From Acidimicrobiaceae bacterium (GTDB lineage: Bacteria > Actinomycetota > Acidimicrobiia > Acidimicrobiales > Acidimicrobiaceae), in contig JABEUO010000044.1 in NCBI GenBank assembly GCA_013044415.1, forward strand, positions 1 to 8,567: 8,567 nt of DNA, read 5' to 3'. The stretch's first letter is position 1. Every line of letters begins with the position of its first letter. The notes beneath the pieces were generated by a model. That model was not told the DNA's origin and did not search any database. It saw only the letters and a list, made by a program, of their open reading frames with translations. This document shows, piece after piece, positions 1 to 7,257 of the stretch. Position numbers and translations under genes: made by a program.

Positions 1-680
1 TAAGGGGAGTGGTCGACCCTGAGCAGAAGCGCAAGGCAATCGGAGAGACATTTATAAGGGTCTTTGAAGACCTTAGGCCCGAACTCGGCCGGGCTGAATT
101 TTTGGTGCAGGGAACCTTATACCCCGATGTAATCGAGTCGGGGACGAAGGATGCCGCCAAGATTAAATCCCACCACAACGTGGGGGGGCTCCCCGAGGAT
201 ATGGATTTTGAACTTATTGAGCCCCTGAGGGCCCTATTTAAAGATGAAGTCCGTGCCATAGGCGAAGAACTTGGTCTCCCTGAAAAGATGGTCTGGCGAC
301 AACCCTTCCCTGGCCCTGGGCTAGCGGTACGTATTCTCGGCGAGGTGACAAAGGAGGCGGCGGACACCCTGCGACAGGCAGATCTGATCGTATCTCAGGA
401 AATCGAGTCCGCCGGCCTGACTGGAAAGCTTTGGCAGAGCTTCGCAATTCTGGCCACCAACCTGCGAAGTGTCGGCGTTATGGGAGACGAGAGGACCTAC
501 GCCAATCCCGTTATCTTAAGGGCCGTCGAGTCTGACGATGCTATGTCAGCGGATTGGGCGAGGATCCCTTATGAGGTGCTGGAGAGAATTTCGACCCGCA
601 TCATTGCGGAGGTGAAGGGAGTGAATCGGGTGGTCTATGACATCACCTCAAAGCCCCCCGGAACAATTGAGTGGGAGTGA
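1..680 (+). CDS. guaA: GMP synthase (glutamine-hydrolysing), C-terminal part, 5' end outside the window
   Basis: GuaA converts XMP to GMP in the cytoplasm using ATP and ammonia from glutamine, the last step of guanine nucleotide synthesis. Only about 225 C-terminal codons are present; reading is open from base 3 and the real start lies upstream, so the GTG at 9 is not a start. The amidotransferase domain and the ATP-PPase P-loop are therefore outside the window. What remains is the end of the ATP-PPase domain (DPEQKRKAIG, then the lid segment IKSHHNVGGLP) and the dimerisation domain with QPFPGPGLAVRILGEVT. The family's invariant XMP-binding C-terminus, GVNRVVYDITSKPPGTIEWE, closes the protein. 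The frame is intact, including across a run of seven G at 182-188. The stop lies 18 bases before pcrA, so the two are probably co-transcribed. Identity is very secure. Confidence 0.97.
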   Translation, partial: RGVVDPEQKRKAIGETFIRVFEDLRPELGRAEFLVQGTLYPDVIESGTKDAAKIKSHHNVGGLPEDMDFELIEPLRALFKDEVRAIGEELGLPEKMVWRQPFPGPGLAVRILGEVTKEAADTLRQADLIVSQEIESAGLTGKLWQSFAILATNLRSVGVMGDERTYANPVILRAVESDDAMSADWARIPYEVLERISTRIIAEVKGVNRVVYDITSKPPGTIEWE

Positions 681-698
681 TCCCTTAGGCTGGATTCG

Positions 699-2888
699 AT
701 GAACCTGACAGATTTAACCCGAGACCTAAATGCGCCACAGCTCGAGGCGGTTACCCACTCGGGTGGGCCAGTTCTGGTCGTTGCGGGGGCCGGTTCGGGC
801 AAGACCCGGGTTTTGACTAGGCGCTTTGCCTACCTGTTGCACCAGGGTGTCCATCCACTTTCGATACTCGCGATAACTTTCACTAATAAGGCTGCGGCCG
901 AAATGAAGTCCAGGGTTTTAGGTGCCATCACCGAAGGAACTCCCGGATCACTTTGGGTCTCGACCTTTCATTCTGCGTCGCTCAGAATTCTTAGGACCTT
1001 CGCTGCTGAACTTGGATATCGGTCGGGATTTTCGATTTACGATACACAGGATTCAACACGACTCTTGTCGCAGGTGATCGTGGATGCCGGATATGACGTA
1101 AAGCGATTTGTTCCAAAGGGGATGGTCAAGCATATCTCAACCTTGAAGTCGGACATGGTCGTGCCGGAGGAGTTCGAACTTTCTGCTAGCGGTGCCTTTG
1201 AGAGGAGTGTGGCTCAAATCTACCGCGAATACCAGAGGAGGCTTCTGTCGAACAACGCTATGGACTTCGATGACCTTCTGCTCAACGTAGTCCAGCTTTT
1301 TCGAACTCGCCCCGAAGTCCTCAGCCACTTCCAATCCCGATTTGCCCACGTACTAGTCGATGAGTTTCAAGACACTAACCGTGTACAGAATCAGATTCTT
1401 TTGGACCTCACCCGCAGTTCACGTCAGGCATTTGCCGTTGGAGATGCTGACCAGTCGGTCTATAGGTTCCGGGGAGCAAATGTCGGAAATATTTTGGAAT
1501 TCGAGCGTAATTTTCCGGATGCCAGGCTGATCAAGTTGGAACAGAACTATCGTTCAACATCGATTATTTTGGACGCCGCAAACTCACTAATCTCCTTCAA
1601 TCGGGGACGGATTGCAAAGAACCTATGGACGGAGACTAAAGGCGGTCGGCGCATATCGCTTATCGAGGCCGATACCGATACCGAGGAGGCGCAACAAATA
1701 GTAGCTGCGATAAGCCATGAGGTTGAAAATGACCATAGGAGTTATGGCGACATAGCCATTCTGTATCGGGCTAATGCACAGAGCCGCCTAATTGAGCAAC
1801 AGTTGATTAGACAGTCGATTCCCTACGGAGTGGTTGGCGGTCCTCGCTTTTACGATCGCAAGGAGATCAAAGACGCGATTTCCTACCTGCGTCTTGTGGT
1901 GAACCCTTCAGACGAGGTCTCCCTAAGAAGGGCGATAAATATTCCTAAGCGGGGGGTAGGGGAAGTCACCCTCGCCAGGGCTACCAGCTTCGCTATTGAT
2001 TCTGGCATAGAGATCCTGCGAGCCTTCGAGTCGCCAAAGGCATTTGCGGCGTCTAGTCGAGCCTCCGTCGAAATCTTACGGTTTTGTGATTTGATCAAAG
2101 AACTGCGCAGGATGGCGGATAATCAGACAAAACCGAGGGAGGTGCTCGAGTACCTTCTAGTCGAAAGTGGATTGCGCCAAGAGTTAGCCTCTGAGCCGAA
2201 ACATGAAGCTGAGTCGAGGTTAGAGAATTTAGAGGAGCTAGTGAGGCTAGCCTCTGATTTTGAGTCCTTAGAAGGTTTTTTGGAGGAGACGGCCCTCTAT
2301 TCGACCGCCGATGAGTCAACCTCTGAGTCGAAGGTCAATTTGATGACGTTGCACGCTGCGAAGGGCCTCGAGTTCCCCGTCGTCTTTATATCTGGGCTCG
2401 AGGACGGAGTCTTTCCTCATATGCGGTCTTTCGTGGACCCTGAGCAACTTGAAGAGGAGAGGAGGCTCTGCTACGTCGGGATAACTCGAGCCAAGGAGAA
2501 ACTTTACCTTACAAGGGCCCAGGTAAGGGGGGGAGAATATACTGGGCAGTTCCATCCCCCTTCGCGTTTTATCGAAGAGATCCCGGTTGATCTAGTCGAG
2601 GAATCTGACGGTACTAAGTGGAGGGGGGGCAATTCGAGGGGTGATCGGCGAAGTGGAAATCTGGGCGCTTCTCCGTGGGGCGGTTACGGCGGTGAAACCA
2701 CTGATCGAGGATCCTTTGCGGCCACGCCCGATTACAAGGTTGGAGATGAGGTTTACCACAAGAGCTTCGGTGAAGGAGTGGTAGTAGATATGTCAATCCA
2801 CGGTTCCGGCCTGGAGGTCTTAGTTAACTTCGTCGGCTTGGGCCAAAAGAGACTCGACGCCTCGGTCGCCAAGTTGAAAAAGATCTGA
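699..2888 (+). CDS. pcrA: ATP-dependent DNA helicase, UvrD/PcrA family (superfamily 1A)
   Basis: A 729-residue 3'-5' DNA helicase of the UvrD/PcrA type, acting in nucleotide excision repair and in clearing replication and transcription conflicts. All SF1A motifs are in order: Q motif (LNAPQLEAV, 10-18), Walker A GAGSGKT (30-36), Ia AITFTNKAA (58-66), Walker B VDEFQDT (220-226), III GDADQSVYRFRG (248-259), IV LEQNYRST (280-287), V around MTLHAAKGLEFP (549-560) and VI ERRLCYVGITRAKEK (587-601). Walker B has DEFQD where DEYQD is also common, a conservative change. Residues about 636-676 form a Gly/Arg/Ser-rich, probably disordered linker. It leads to a C-terminal Tudor-like domain (YKVGDEVYHKSFGEGVV, 679-695), which in PcrA/UvrD proteins binds RNA polymerase. 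Length is normal for the family. The ATG at 699 follows a weak AGG (687-689) and gives the expected N-terminus. It follows guaA by 18 bases. The mycobacterial orthologue is called uvrD1. Confidence 0.97.
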   Translation: MNLTDLTRDLNAPQLEAVTHSGGPVLVVAGAGSGKTRVLTRRFAYLLHQGVHPLSILAITFTNKAAAEMKSRVLGAITEGTPGSLWVSTFHSASLRILRTFAAELGYRSGFSIYDTQDSTRLLSQVIVDAGYDVKRFVPKGMVKHISTLKSDMVVPEEFELSASGAFERSVAQIYREYQRRLLSNNAMDFDDLLLNVVQLFRTRPEVLSHFQSRFAHVLVDEFQDTNRVQNQILLDLTRSSRQAFAVGDADQSVYRFRGANVGNILEFERNFPDARLIKLEQNYRSTSIILDAANSLISFNRGRIAKNLWTETKGGRRISLIEADTDTEEAQQIVAAISHEVENDHRSYGDIAILYRANAQSRLIEQQLIRQSIPYGVVGGPRFYDRKEIKDAISYLRLVVNPSDEVSLRRAINIPKRGVGEVTLARATSFAIDSGIEILRAFESPKAFAASSRASVEILRFCDLIKELRRMADNQTKPREVLEYLLVESGLRQELASEPKHEAESRLENLEELVRLASDFESLEGFLEETALYSTADESTSESKVNLMTLHAAKGLEFPVVFISGLEDGVFPHMRSFVDPEQLEEERRLCYVGITRAKEKLYLTRAQVRGGEYTGQFHPPSRFIEEIPVDLVEESDGTKWRGGNSRGDRRSGNLGASPWGGYGGETTDRGSFAATPDYKVGDEVYHKSFGEGVVVDMSIHGSGLEVLVNFVGLGQKRLDASVAKLKKI

Positions 2889-2983
2889 TACATCTCTTTA
2901 GTAGAACCACTTTCCTTCAAAGACCGTCAGCTAGCAAAGACCCAATTGATTTGCCATTTCATTGCGGACTTCGAGGATGGAGA

Positions 2984-3014
2984 TTGGTCTATTTAGAAAT
3001 AAGCGACATAAAAT
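2984..3014 (+). promoter_or_regulatory. Candidate promoter for the acyl-CoA synthetase gene
   Basis: In the 188-base gap after pcrA, TAAAAT at 3009-3014 matches five of six bases of the -10 consensus. TTGGTC at 2984-2989 is a partial -35 match, 19 bases upstream, which is longer than ideal. Transcription would start near 3021, leaving a leader of about 68 bases before ATG 3089. The gap is the most AT-rich stretch of this part of the window and pcrA ends without a clear terminator. This is a motif match by eye only. Confidence 0.35.
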
Positions 3015-3015
3015 T

Positions 3016-3027
3016 AAGCCTTGGCTT
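3016..3027. repeat. Short inverted repeat AAGCC-TT-GGCTT at the candidate transcription start
   Basis: Two 5-base arms (3016-3020 and 3023-3027) are exact reverse complements around a two-base centre. The spacing is too tight for a good RNA hairpin, so a protein-binding half-site pair is the more natural reading. It begins directly after the candidate -10 box and covers the predicted start point, where a repressor would act. A short repeat like this can arise by chance. Confidence 0.35.
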
Positions 3028-3088
3028 GTGTTATTAACGGCAGAGATACCCTTAGAGACTGGTTGACTGTTAGTAAGTGTTTATTGAT

Positions 3089-4606
3089 ATGTCAGTCGGT
3101 GCGACAATTAGTTCTGTAGATACCCTAGGTCACTTGATGTCGCAGGTTGCTTCTCGGTACGCCGAAAGGGTTATGGTTGAGGAGATCGATGGACAACAGT
3201 TCACATTCTCTCAGGCAGAGGAGTTAGTCGAGCGACTATCAAACGGCGTCGCCAAAGAGGTGTTACCTGGTCAGAGGGTAGTCATCAGTCTCGCAAACGG
3301 CTATGACCTCTTTTTTGCCTGTTTAGGTGTGGCCAGAGCTGGGGCGGTCGCCGTTCCTCTAAGCGATCAGCTCACCAAGATCGAAGTCGATCGGATAATC
3401 AAAGAGTGCGAGCCTGCCCTTGTGGTTAGGGATCTCGCACAGATATACGGTGATCTCGGCGAACCCGAGACCCAAATCGACCGACACTCTACCGCTGCGA
3501 TTTTCTACACCTCAGGGACAACCGGAAGGCCCAAAGGGGTGGAACTTAGCCACAAGGCACTCCTGGATAGGTTGAACTTGATGGGCGTCATCGGGTTGGT
3601 TGGACCCCAAAGCGCAGCTTTTGGTCTCCCGCTGTCGCATCTAATGGGCTTTATCTTTGCGCTCTCGATGGCGATGGCCGGTTATAAGGTCTACTTCTTT
3701 CCAAAATTTGACCCTAAGGCCGTGCTTGACATCATTGAGCAGAGGCGGCCGCAGATTTTTGCTGGTGTTCCCGCTATGTATCGGCTGCTGCTTGAGGCCG
3801 GAGCCGAGAACAGGAGACTGAATTCTATAAACGTCTGGTACTCTTCTGCGGACGCAATGCCGACAGATCTGGCGAGGAAATTTCAAGATTTTGGGTCGGC
3901 GACTTCTTTCGGTTATTCCTCCTCATTTGGGTCGGCGGCTTTTATAGAGGGCTACGGAATGGTTGAACTCGGTGGCGCGGTGGCGACCCGTATGTTCCCA
4001 TCGATGCCCTTCAAGTCGACGGCTATACCGGCGGTATTTCGCGAACTCCTCGACAATGCTGGTATCGGCATACCATTCGGGGGCGCTGAGCTAAAGGTGT
4101 CTGATGAGAACGGATCCGAGGTCACCCCCGGTACCGTCGGGGAACTTTGGGTTAGAAATGAAGGCTCGCTCAAGGGTTATTTCAAAGACAAAAATGCCAC
4201 CGACGCTATTTTGGCCAACGATGGCTGGGTGCGAACTGGTGATTTGGCTCGGCGTGGCCCATTTGGAACGGTCTATTTCGTCGGGCGCGCAAAAGACGTT
4301 ATAAAGTCCGGCGGGTATTCGGTCTACGCCAGGGAAGTAGAGGCGGTACTCGAGGACCATCCGGACGTCGCAGAAGCCTCTGTGTTAGGGATAGAGGACG
4401 AGAAATTGGGCGAAGTGCCGGTCGCCGCTGTACGATTGATGCCCAGGAGTCGAGTTAGTGTTGCGGAGATTGCTAATTGGTGTCAAGACAATCTTGCGCA
4501 CTATAAGGTACCTCGGCAGATAAAGATAGTGTCTGTTCTACCTAGGACCGACACGGCTAAGGTGAAGAGGGAGCAGCTCCGGGAGCTCTTTGAGCCGGGT
4601 ACGTAA
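3089..4606 (+). CDS. AMP-forming acyl-CoA synthetase / ligase (ANL superfamily), substrate unknown
   Basis: A 505-residue adenylate-forming enzyme that should activate a carboxylic acid with ATP to an acyl-adenylate and transfer it to CoA or another thiol. Numbering from ATG 3089: P-loop YTSGTTGRPKG at 140-150; GYGMVE at 288-293 (A5 region, normally YGxTE); GELWVR and the TGD motif near 351-385; GRAKDVIKSGG from about 399, the hinge before the mobile C-domain; and the catalytic lysine K491 in PRTDTAKVKREQL. Thr is replaced by Val in the A5 motif, and Ala replaces the usual Gly before the lysine. The N-domain is short, with its P-loop near residue 140. No signal peptide or membrane segment is seen. 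An in-frame GTG at 3077 would add four residues; neither start has a clear Shine-Dalgarno. ATG was preferred as the stronger codon. It stands alone, with 188 and 133 bases of non-coding DNA on either side. The substrate cannot be read from the sequence. Confidence 0.9.
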   Translation: MSVGATISSVDTLGHLMSQVASRYAERVMVEEIDGQQFTFSQAEELVERLSNGVAKEVLPGQRVVISLANGYDLFFACLGVARAGAVAVPLSDQLTKIEVDRIIKECEPALVVRDLAQIYGDLGEPETQIDRHSTAAIFYTSGTTGRPKGVELSHKALLDRLNLMGVIGLVGPQSAAFGLPLSHLMGFIFALSMAMAGYKVYFFPKFDPKAVLDIIEQRRPQIFAGVPAMYRLLLEAGAENRRLNSINVWYSSADAMPTDLARKFQDFGSATSFGYSSSFGSAAFIEGYGMVELGGAVATRMFPSMPFKSTAIPAVFRELLDNAGIGIPFGGAELKVSDENGSEVTPGTVGELWVRNEGSLKGYFKDKNATDAILANDGWVRTGDLARRGPFGTVYFVGRAKDVIKSGGYSVYAREVEAVLEDHPDVAEASVLGIEDEKLGEVPVAAVRLMPRSRVSVAEIANWCQDNLAHYKVPRQIKIVSVLPRTDTAKVKREQLRELFEPGT

Positions 4607-4725
4607 TACGTTATTCAACTTTCAGAGATGTTTTGGCATCTGTCGGAATTTTGGTGGACTTCAGATTTAGAAGGGCAAAAAATGCACTTTGTCGGGCGGG
4701 TTTTTTCTCAACTCGATTTGATGGG

Positions 4726-4731
4726 TAGTAT
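4726..4731 (+). promoter_or_regulatory. Candidate -10 box (TAGTAT) for a leaderless B12-binding gene
   Basis: TAGTAT fits the -10 consensus at most positions. It ends eight bases before GTG 4740, so transcription from it would start around 4738, essentially at the start codon. No convincing -35 box is present. The only Shine-Dalgarno-like bases, GAGG at 4734-4737, lie two bases from the GTG, too close for normal use. A leaderless message, common in actinobacteria, would explain both facts. Confidence 0.35.
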
Positions 4732-4739
4732 TTGAGGCC

Positions 4740-5153
4740 GTGGAACGTCGTTATCGAGTTGTAGTCGCAAAGCCCGGGCTGGATGGTCATGATCGAGGTG
4801 CCAAAGTAATAGCTAGGGCTCTCAGGGACGCCGGGTTTGAAGTTATATATACCGGACTACATCAGACCGCCGAGCAGGTGGTAGAGACGGTAGTTCAGGA
4901 GGACGCCGACGCCTTAGGGCTTTCATTGCTCTCCGGGGCCCACCTGACACTTGTTCCTCGGATTGTTGAGGGACTAAGAGAGCAAGGGGCGGGCGACGTC
5001 CTAGTCGTCGTCGGAGGGATCATTCCCGACGCAGATATTCCTAGATTGAAAGGTGCTGGAGTCTCCGAGGTCTTCACCCCAGGCGCACCCCTCCCTCAGA
5101 TCTCTGAATGGCTTGAGAAGGCACTTGACGAGAGAGAAGTAGAGCTTTCTTAG
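4740..5153 (+). CDS. Stand-alone cobalamin-binding subunit of an acyl-CoA mutase
   Basis: A 137-residue protein consisting only of the B12-binding domain of methylmalonyl-CoA mutase-type enzymes, which carries adenosylcobalamin for carbon-skeleton rearrangement of acyl-CoAs. The base-off/His-on signature is complete: DGHDRG at 15-20 with the cobalt-ligating His17, SLLSGAH at 62-68 and VGG at 91-93. GAGVSEVFTPG (105-115) is the usual end of the fold. The catalytic TIM-barrel subunit is not in the window. The size fits the small subunits of two-gene mutases: methylmalonyl-CoA mutase of archaeal type, isobutyryl-CoA mutase (IcmB) or 2-hydroxyisobutyryl-CoA mutase (HcmB). The sequence alone does not tell which. 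GTG 4740 is the only plausible start, because an in-frame TGA sits at 4719-4721 with no other start codon between. sucC follows after 65 bases, which suggests a succinyl-CoA connection. Confidence 0.92.
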   Translation: MERRYRVVVAKPGLDGHDRGAKVIARALRDAGFEVIYTGLHQTAEQVVETVVQEDADALGLSLLSGAHLTLVPRIVEGLREQGAGDVLVVVGGIIPDADIPRLKGAGVSEVFTPGAPLPQISEWLEKALDEREVELS

Positions 5154-5202
5154 CAGTTATTTGGACGGCTAGCCAAGATATACGTTTTTTAGTGTTGTGA
5201 AT

Positions 5203-5208
5203 GAAAGG
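5203..5208 (+). promoter_or_regulatory. Ribosome binding site GAAAGG for sucC, supporting a TTG start
   Basis: GAAAGG ends ten bases before TTG 5219. An in-frame TAG at 5216-5218 touches the TTG, so no earlier start is possible, and the resulting N-terminus MDLFEYQ is exactly that of the SucC family. A mini-ORF (ATG AAA GGC TGA, 5201-5212) overlaps the site and is probably incidental. Confidence 0.7.
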
Positions 5209-5218
5209 CTGATGATAG

Positions 5219-6373
5219 TTGGATCTCTTCGAGTATCAAGGGAAGCAGTATTTCGCTCGCTACGGCATACCAACCTCGCCGGGCGGGGTGGCAGATAGCG
5301 TAGACGAGGCGATCGAACAGGCTAAGGCCGCTGGGTTTCCCGCCGTCGTAAAGGCACAGGTCCAGGTTGGAGGGCGCGGCAAGGCGGGCGGAATCCGGCT
5401 AGTGAACAATGAGCAAGAGGCGAAAGAGGCGGCCGAGTTTATCCTGGGCCTCGATATCAAGGGACACGTGGTAAAGCGTCTCTGGATCGAACATGCTTCG
5501 GACATCAAAAAGGAGTACTACGCCAGCTTTACTCTGGATCGAAATGCCAAGCTGCACCTCGCCATGGTCTCGGCAAAGGGCGGTGTGGACATTGAAGAAG
5601 TGGCGGCCACCGACCCTGAGGCGATCAAGCGGTTGCACATTAATCCAATCGACGGGATTAGCTACGACCAGGCATTGGACCTCGCTAAGTCGGCGGGAAT
5701 CGATCAAGAGGCACTCGACGGTGTCGCAAGTGTCCTCGTGAAGCTTTATGAGTGCTATACGCTAGGCGACGCCGATTTGGCGGAGATTAATCCCCTCATC
5801 CTTACGCCCCAAGGCAAGGTTCACGCACTCGACGCCAAAGTGACCTTAGACGACGCCGCAGCGTTTAGGCATCCTGAATGGGATGCTTTCCGGGGAGTAT
5901 CGGAACTCGATGGCCGGGAGCGCTTGGCCAAAGAGAAGCATCTGAACTACATCGGGTTAGAGGGTTCGGTTGGGATTATCGCTAATGGCGCTGGCCTGGC
6001 GATGTCGACACTAGATGTCGTCAACCAGGTCGGCGGGAGTGCCGCCAACTTCCTAGACCTCGGGGGTGGTGCGGGTGCAGACGTGATGTCGGCGGCCCTC
6101 GAGGTGATAAATACCGACGATAGGGTGGAAGTCGTCCTGGTGAACATATTTGGAGGAATTACCCGTTGTGACGAGGTGGCAAAGGGAATAGTTGATGCCC
6201 TCTCCAGCGTCGAGATGCGGAGCCCGATAGTCATTCGGCTCGATGGCACTAACGCCGACGAAGGGCGGAGGATACTTGCCGACGCCGACCTTAGGGGGGT
6301 CATAATCGAAAAGACGATGATCGGAGCCGCTAAGAGGGCGGTAGAGATCGTAGATGAGGGAGCCTCGAAGTGA
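5219..6373 (+). CDS. sucC: Succinate-CoA ligase (ADP-forming), beta subunit
   Basis: SucC and SucD together interconvert succinyl-CoA and succinate with formation of ATP or GTP, the substrate-level phosphorylation step of the citric acid cycle. SucC carries the nucleotide-binding ATP-grasp domain and the succinate site. At 384 residues it has the normal length. Visible landmarks are the N-terminus MDLFEYQ, the nucleotide-binding GGRGKAGG (51-58), the metal-binding LAEINPL (187-193) with ALDAK (203-207), NGAGLAMSTLD (256-266), the glycine-rich LGGGAGADV (281-289), and NIFGGITRCD (309-318) of the C-terminal CoA-ligase domain. Translation begins at TTG 5219, since a stop codon lies immediately upstream. 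A TATACG at 5179-5184 could be a -10 box but lacks a clear -35. The last four bases are shared with sucD, indicating coupled translation of the two subunits. Whether ATP or GTP is the product cannot be decided here. Confidence 0.97.
   Translation: MDLFEYQGKQYFARYGIPTSPGGVADSVDEAIEQAKAAGFPAVVKAQVQVGGRGKAGGIRLVNNEQEAKEAAEFILGLDIKGHVVKRLWIEHASDIKKEYYASFTLDRNAKLHLAMVSAKGGVDIEEVAATDPEAIKRLHINPIDGISYDQALDLAKSAGIDQEALDGVASVLVKLYECYTLGDADLAEINPLILTPQGKVHALDAKVTLDDAAAFRHPEWDAFRGVSELDGRERLAKEKHLNYIGLEGSVGIIANGAGLAMSTLDVVNQVGGSAANFLDLGGGAGADVMSAALEVINTDDRVEVVLVNIFGGITRCDEVAKGIVDALSSVEMRSPIVIRLDGTNADEGRRILADADLRGVIIEKTMIGAAKRAVEIVDEGASK
6356..6362 (+). promoter_or_regulatory. Ribosome binding site GAGGGAG for sucD, inside sucC
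   Basis: A strong purine-rich match lies within the last codons of sucC, seven bases before GTG 6370. It decides the sucD start: the GTG overlaps the sucC stop as GTGA. This arrangement suits balanced production of a two-subunit enzyme. Confidence 0.75.
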
Positions 6374-7254
6374 GCATCTTTGTTGATGAAAATACCAAAG
6401 TTATAGTGCAAGGTTTGACCGGAAGCCAGGGCAAGTTCCACGGGCTCAGAAATAAGGCTTACGGGACCAAAGTGGTAGGAGGAGTGACCCCAGGCAAGGG
6501 GGGAACGGACGTCGAAGGGGTCCCGGTATACGATTCGGTCCAAGACGCAGTCGCAGCTACCGGCGCTACCGCATCCTTCATCGTAGTTCCACCAAAGTTT
6601 GCTCCAGAGGCGATCTTGGAGGCGGCCGCAGCGGGGATAAGTTTTATAGTTTGCATCACGGAGTATATCCCCGCCAAAGATGAGGCGATGGTATTCAACG
6701 TACTGAGGCGTAACTATCCAGGGACGAGGCTCCTTGGTCCGAACTGTCCGGGAATTCTCTCTCCAGGAAAGTGCAATATCGGAATAACTTCAGGGGATAT
6801 CGCTTTGGCGGGAGGCCCAGTCGGCATAGTTTCCCGCTCTGGAACACTCACCTATCAGGCACTAAATGAGCTCTCCTTGAAGGGAGTTGGTCAAACGACC
6901 TGCGTGGGTATCGGTGGTGACCCGGTTCCCGGAACTACATTTATCGACTGCCTGGCCGCTTTCGAGCAGGATCCCGAGACCAAGGCGGTATTGATGTTCG
7001 GTGAGATAGGTGGGTCTGACGAAGAAAAGGCGGCGGCTTTCATTAAAGAGAACGTCACCAAGCCGGTTGTCAGCTACATAGCCGGTGTCACGGCACCCCC
7101 GGGCAAGAAGATGGGACACGCCGGTGCGATCGTTTCAGGGGGCATGGGCACCGCTCAGGCGAAGATGGATGCGCTGGCCCAAGCCGGAGTGCATGTGGCT
7201 CGTAATCCAACCGAAGCCGGCGAGATCATGGTCGACATCGTAAAGGGCCTGTAG
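6370..7254 (+). CDS. sucD: Succinate-CoA ligase, alpha subunit
   Basis: The alpha subunit binds CoA and carries the histidine that is phosphorylated during catalysis. The 294-residue protein has the family's full length. The N-terminal Rossmann-type CoA-binding domain shows MSIFVDENTKVIVQG, TGSQGKFH (17-24) and GGVTPGKGG (37-45). GPNCPGI (123-129) and SRSGTLTYQ (155-163) follow, then GIGGDPVPGT (180-189) and the dimer-contact motif GEIGG (211-215). The phosphorylated His is H250 in KMGHAGAIVSGG. The GTG start at 6370 overlaps the sucC stop by four bases and is preceded by a good ribosome binding site. The gene ends with TAG, followed by a palindrome and, 43 bases later, an intrinsic terminator that closes the sucCD transcript. 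Nothing in the protein is abnormal. Confidence 0.98.
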   Translation: MSIFVDENTKVIVQGLTGSQGKFHGLRNKAYGTKVVGGVTPGKGGTDVEGVPVYDSVQDAVAATGATASFIVVPPKFAPEAILEAAAAGISFIVCITEYIPAKDEAMVFNVLRRNYPGTRLLGPNCPGILSPGKCNIGITSGDIALAGGPVGIVSRSGTLTYQALNELSLKGVGQTTCVGIGGDPVPGTTFIDCLAAFEQDPETKAVLMFGEIGGSDEEKAAAFIKENVTKPVVSYIAGVTAPPGKKMGHAGAIVSGGMGTAQAKMDALAQAGVHVARNPTEAGEIMVDIVKGL

Positions 7255-7257
7255 TCA

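Noticed and set aside
2977..3066. Small ORF of 29 codons (ATG 2977 to TGA 3066) in the gap before the acyl-CoA synthetase
   Set aside because: The GAGG-like bases touch the ATG with no spacing, the candidate promoter lies inside the ORF, and the peptide resembles nothing I know. A leader peptide cannot be excluded.
3063..3068. TTGACT as a -35 box just before the acyl-CoA synthetase start
   Set aside because: The best -10 partner would lie on the start codon itself, forcing a start downstream of conserved N-terminal residues (TLGHL).
4600..4615. ACGT-rich near-palindrome at the end of the acyl-CoA synthetase gene
   Set aside because: It spans the stop codon, is imperfect at its centre, and matches no known element; chance is the simplest explanation.
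4623..4644. Hairpin AGATG-loop-CATCT after the acyl-CoA synthetase as a terminator
   Set aside because: The stem is five AT-rich pairs with mismatches beyond and no T-run directly after it. The T6 run at 4701-4706 is too far away and has no GC-rich stem before it.
5161..5190. GGCTAGCC palindrome followed by TTTTTT between the B12 gene and sucC as a terminator
   Set aside because: The self-complementary core cannot form a hairpin with a proper loop, and ten bases separate it from the T-run. The alternative TTGG/CCAA stem is only four pairs.
5947..6543. Long minus-strand reading frame (198 codons) across sucC and sucD
   Set aside because: It lies opposite two very well conserved genes, shows no recognisable protein motif, and is Ser/Pro/Ile-rich in the way expected of an antisense shadow.
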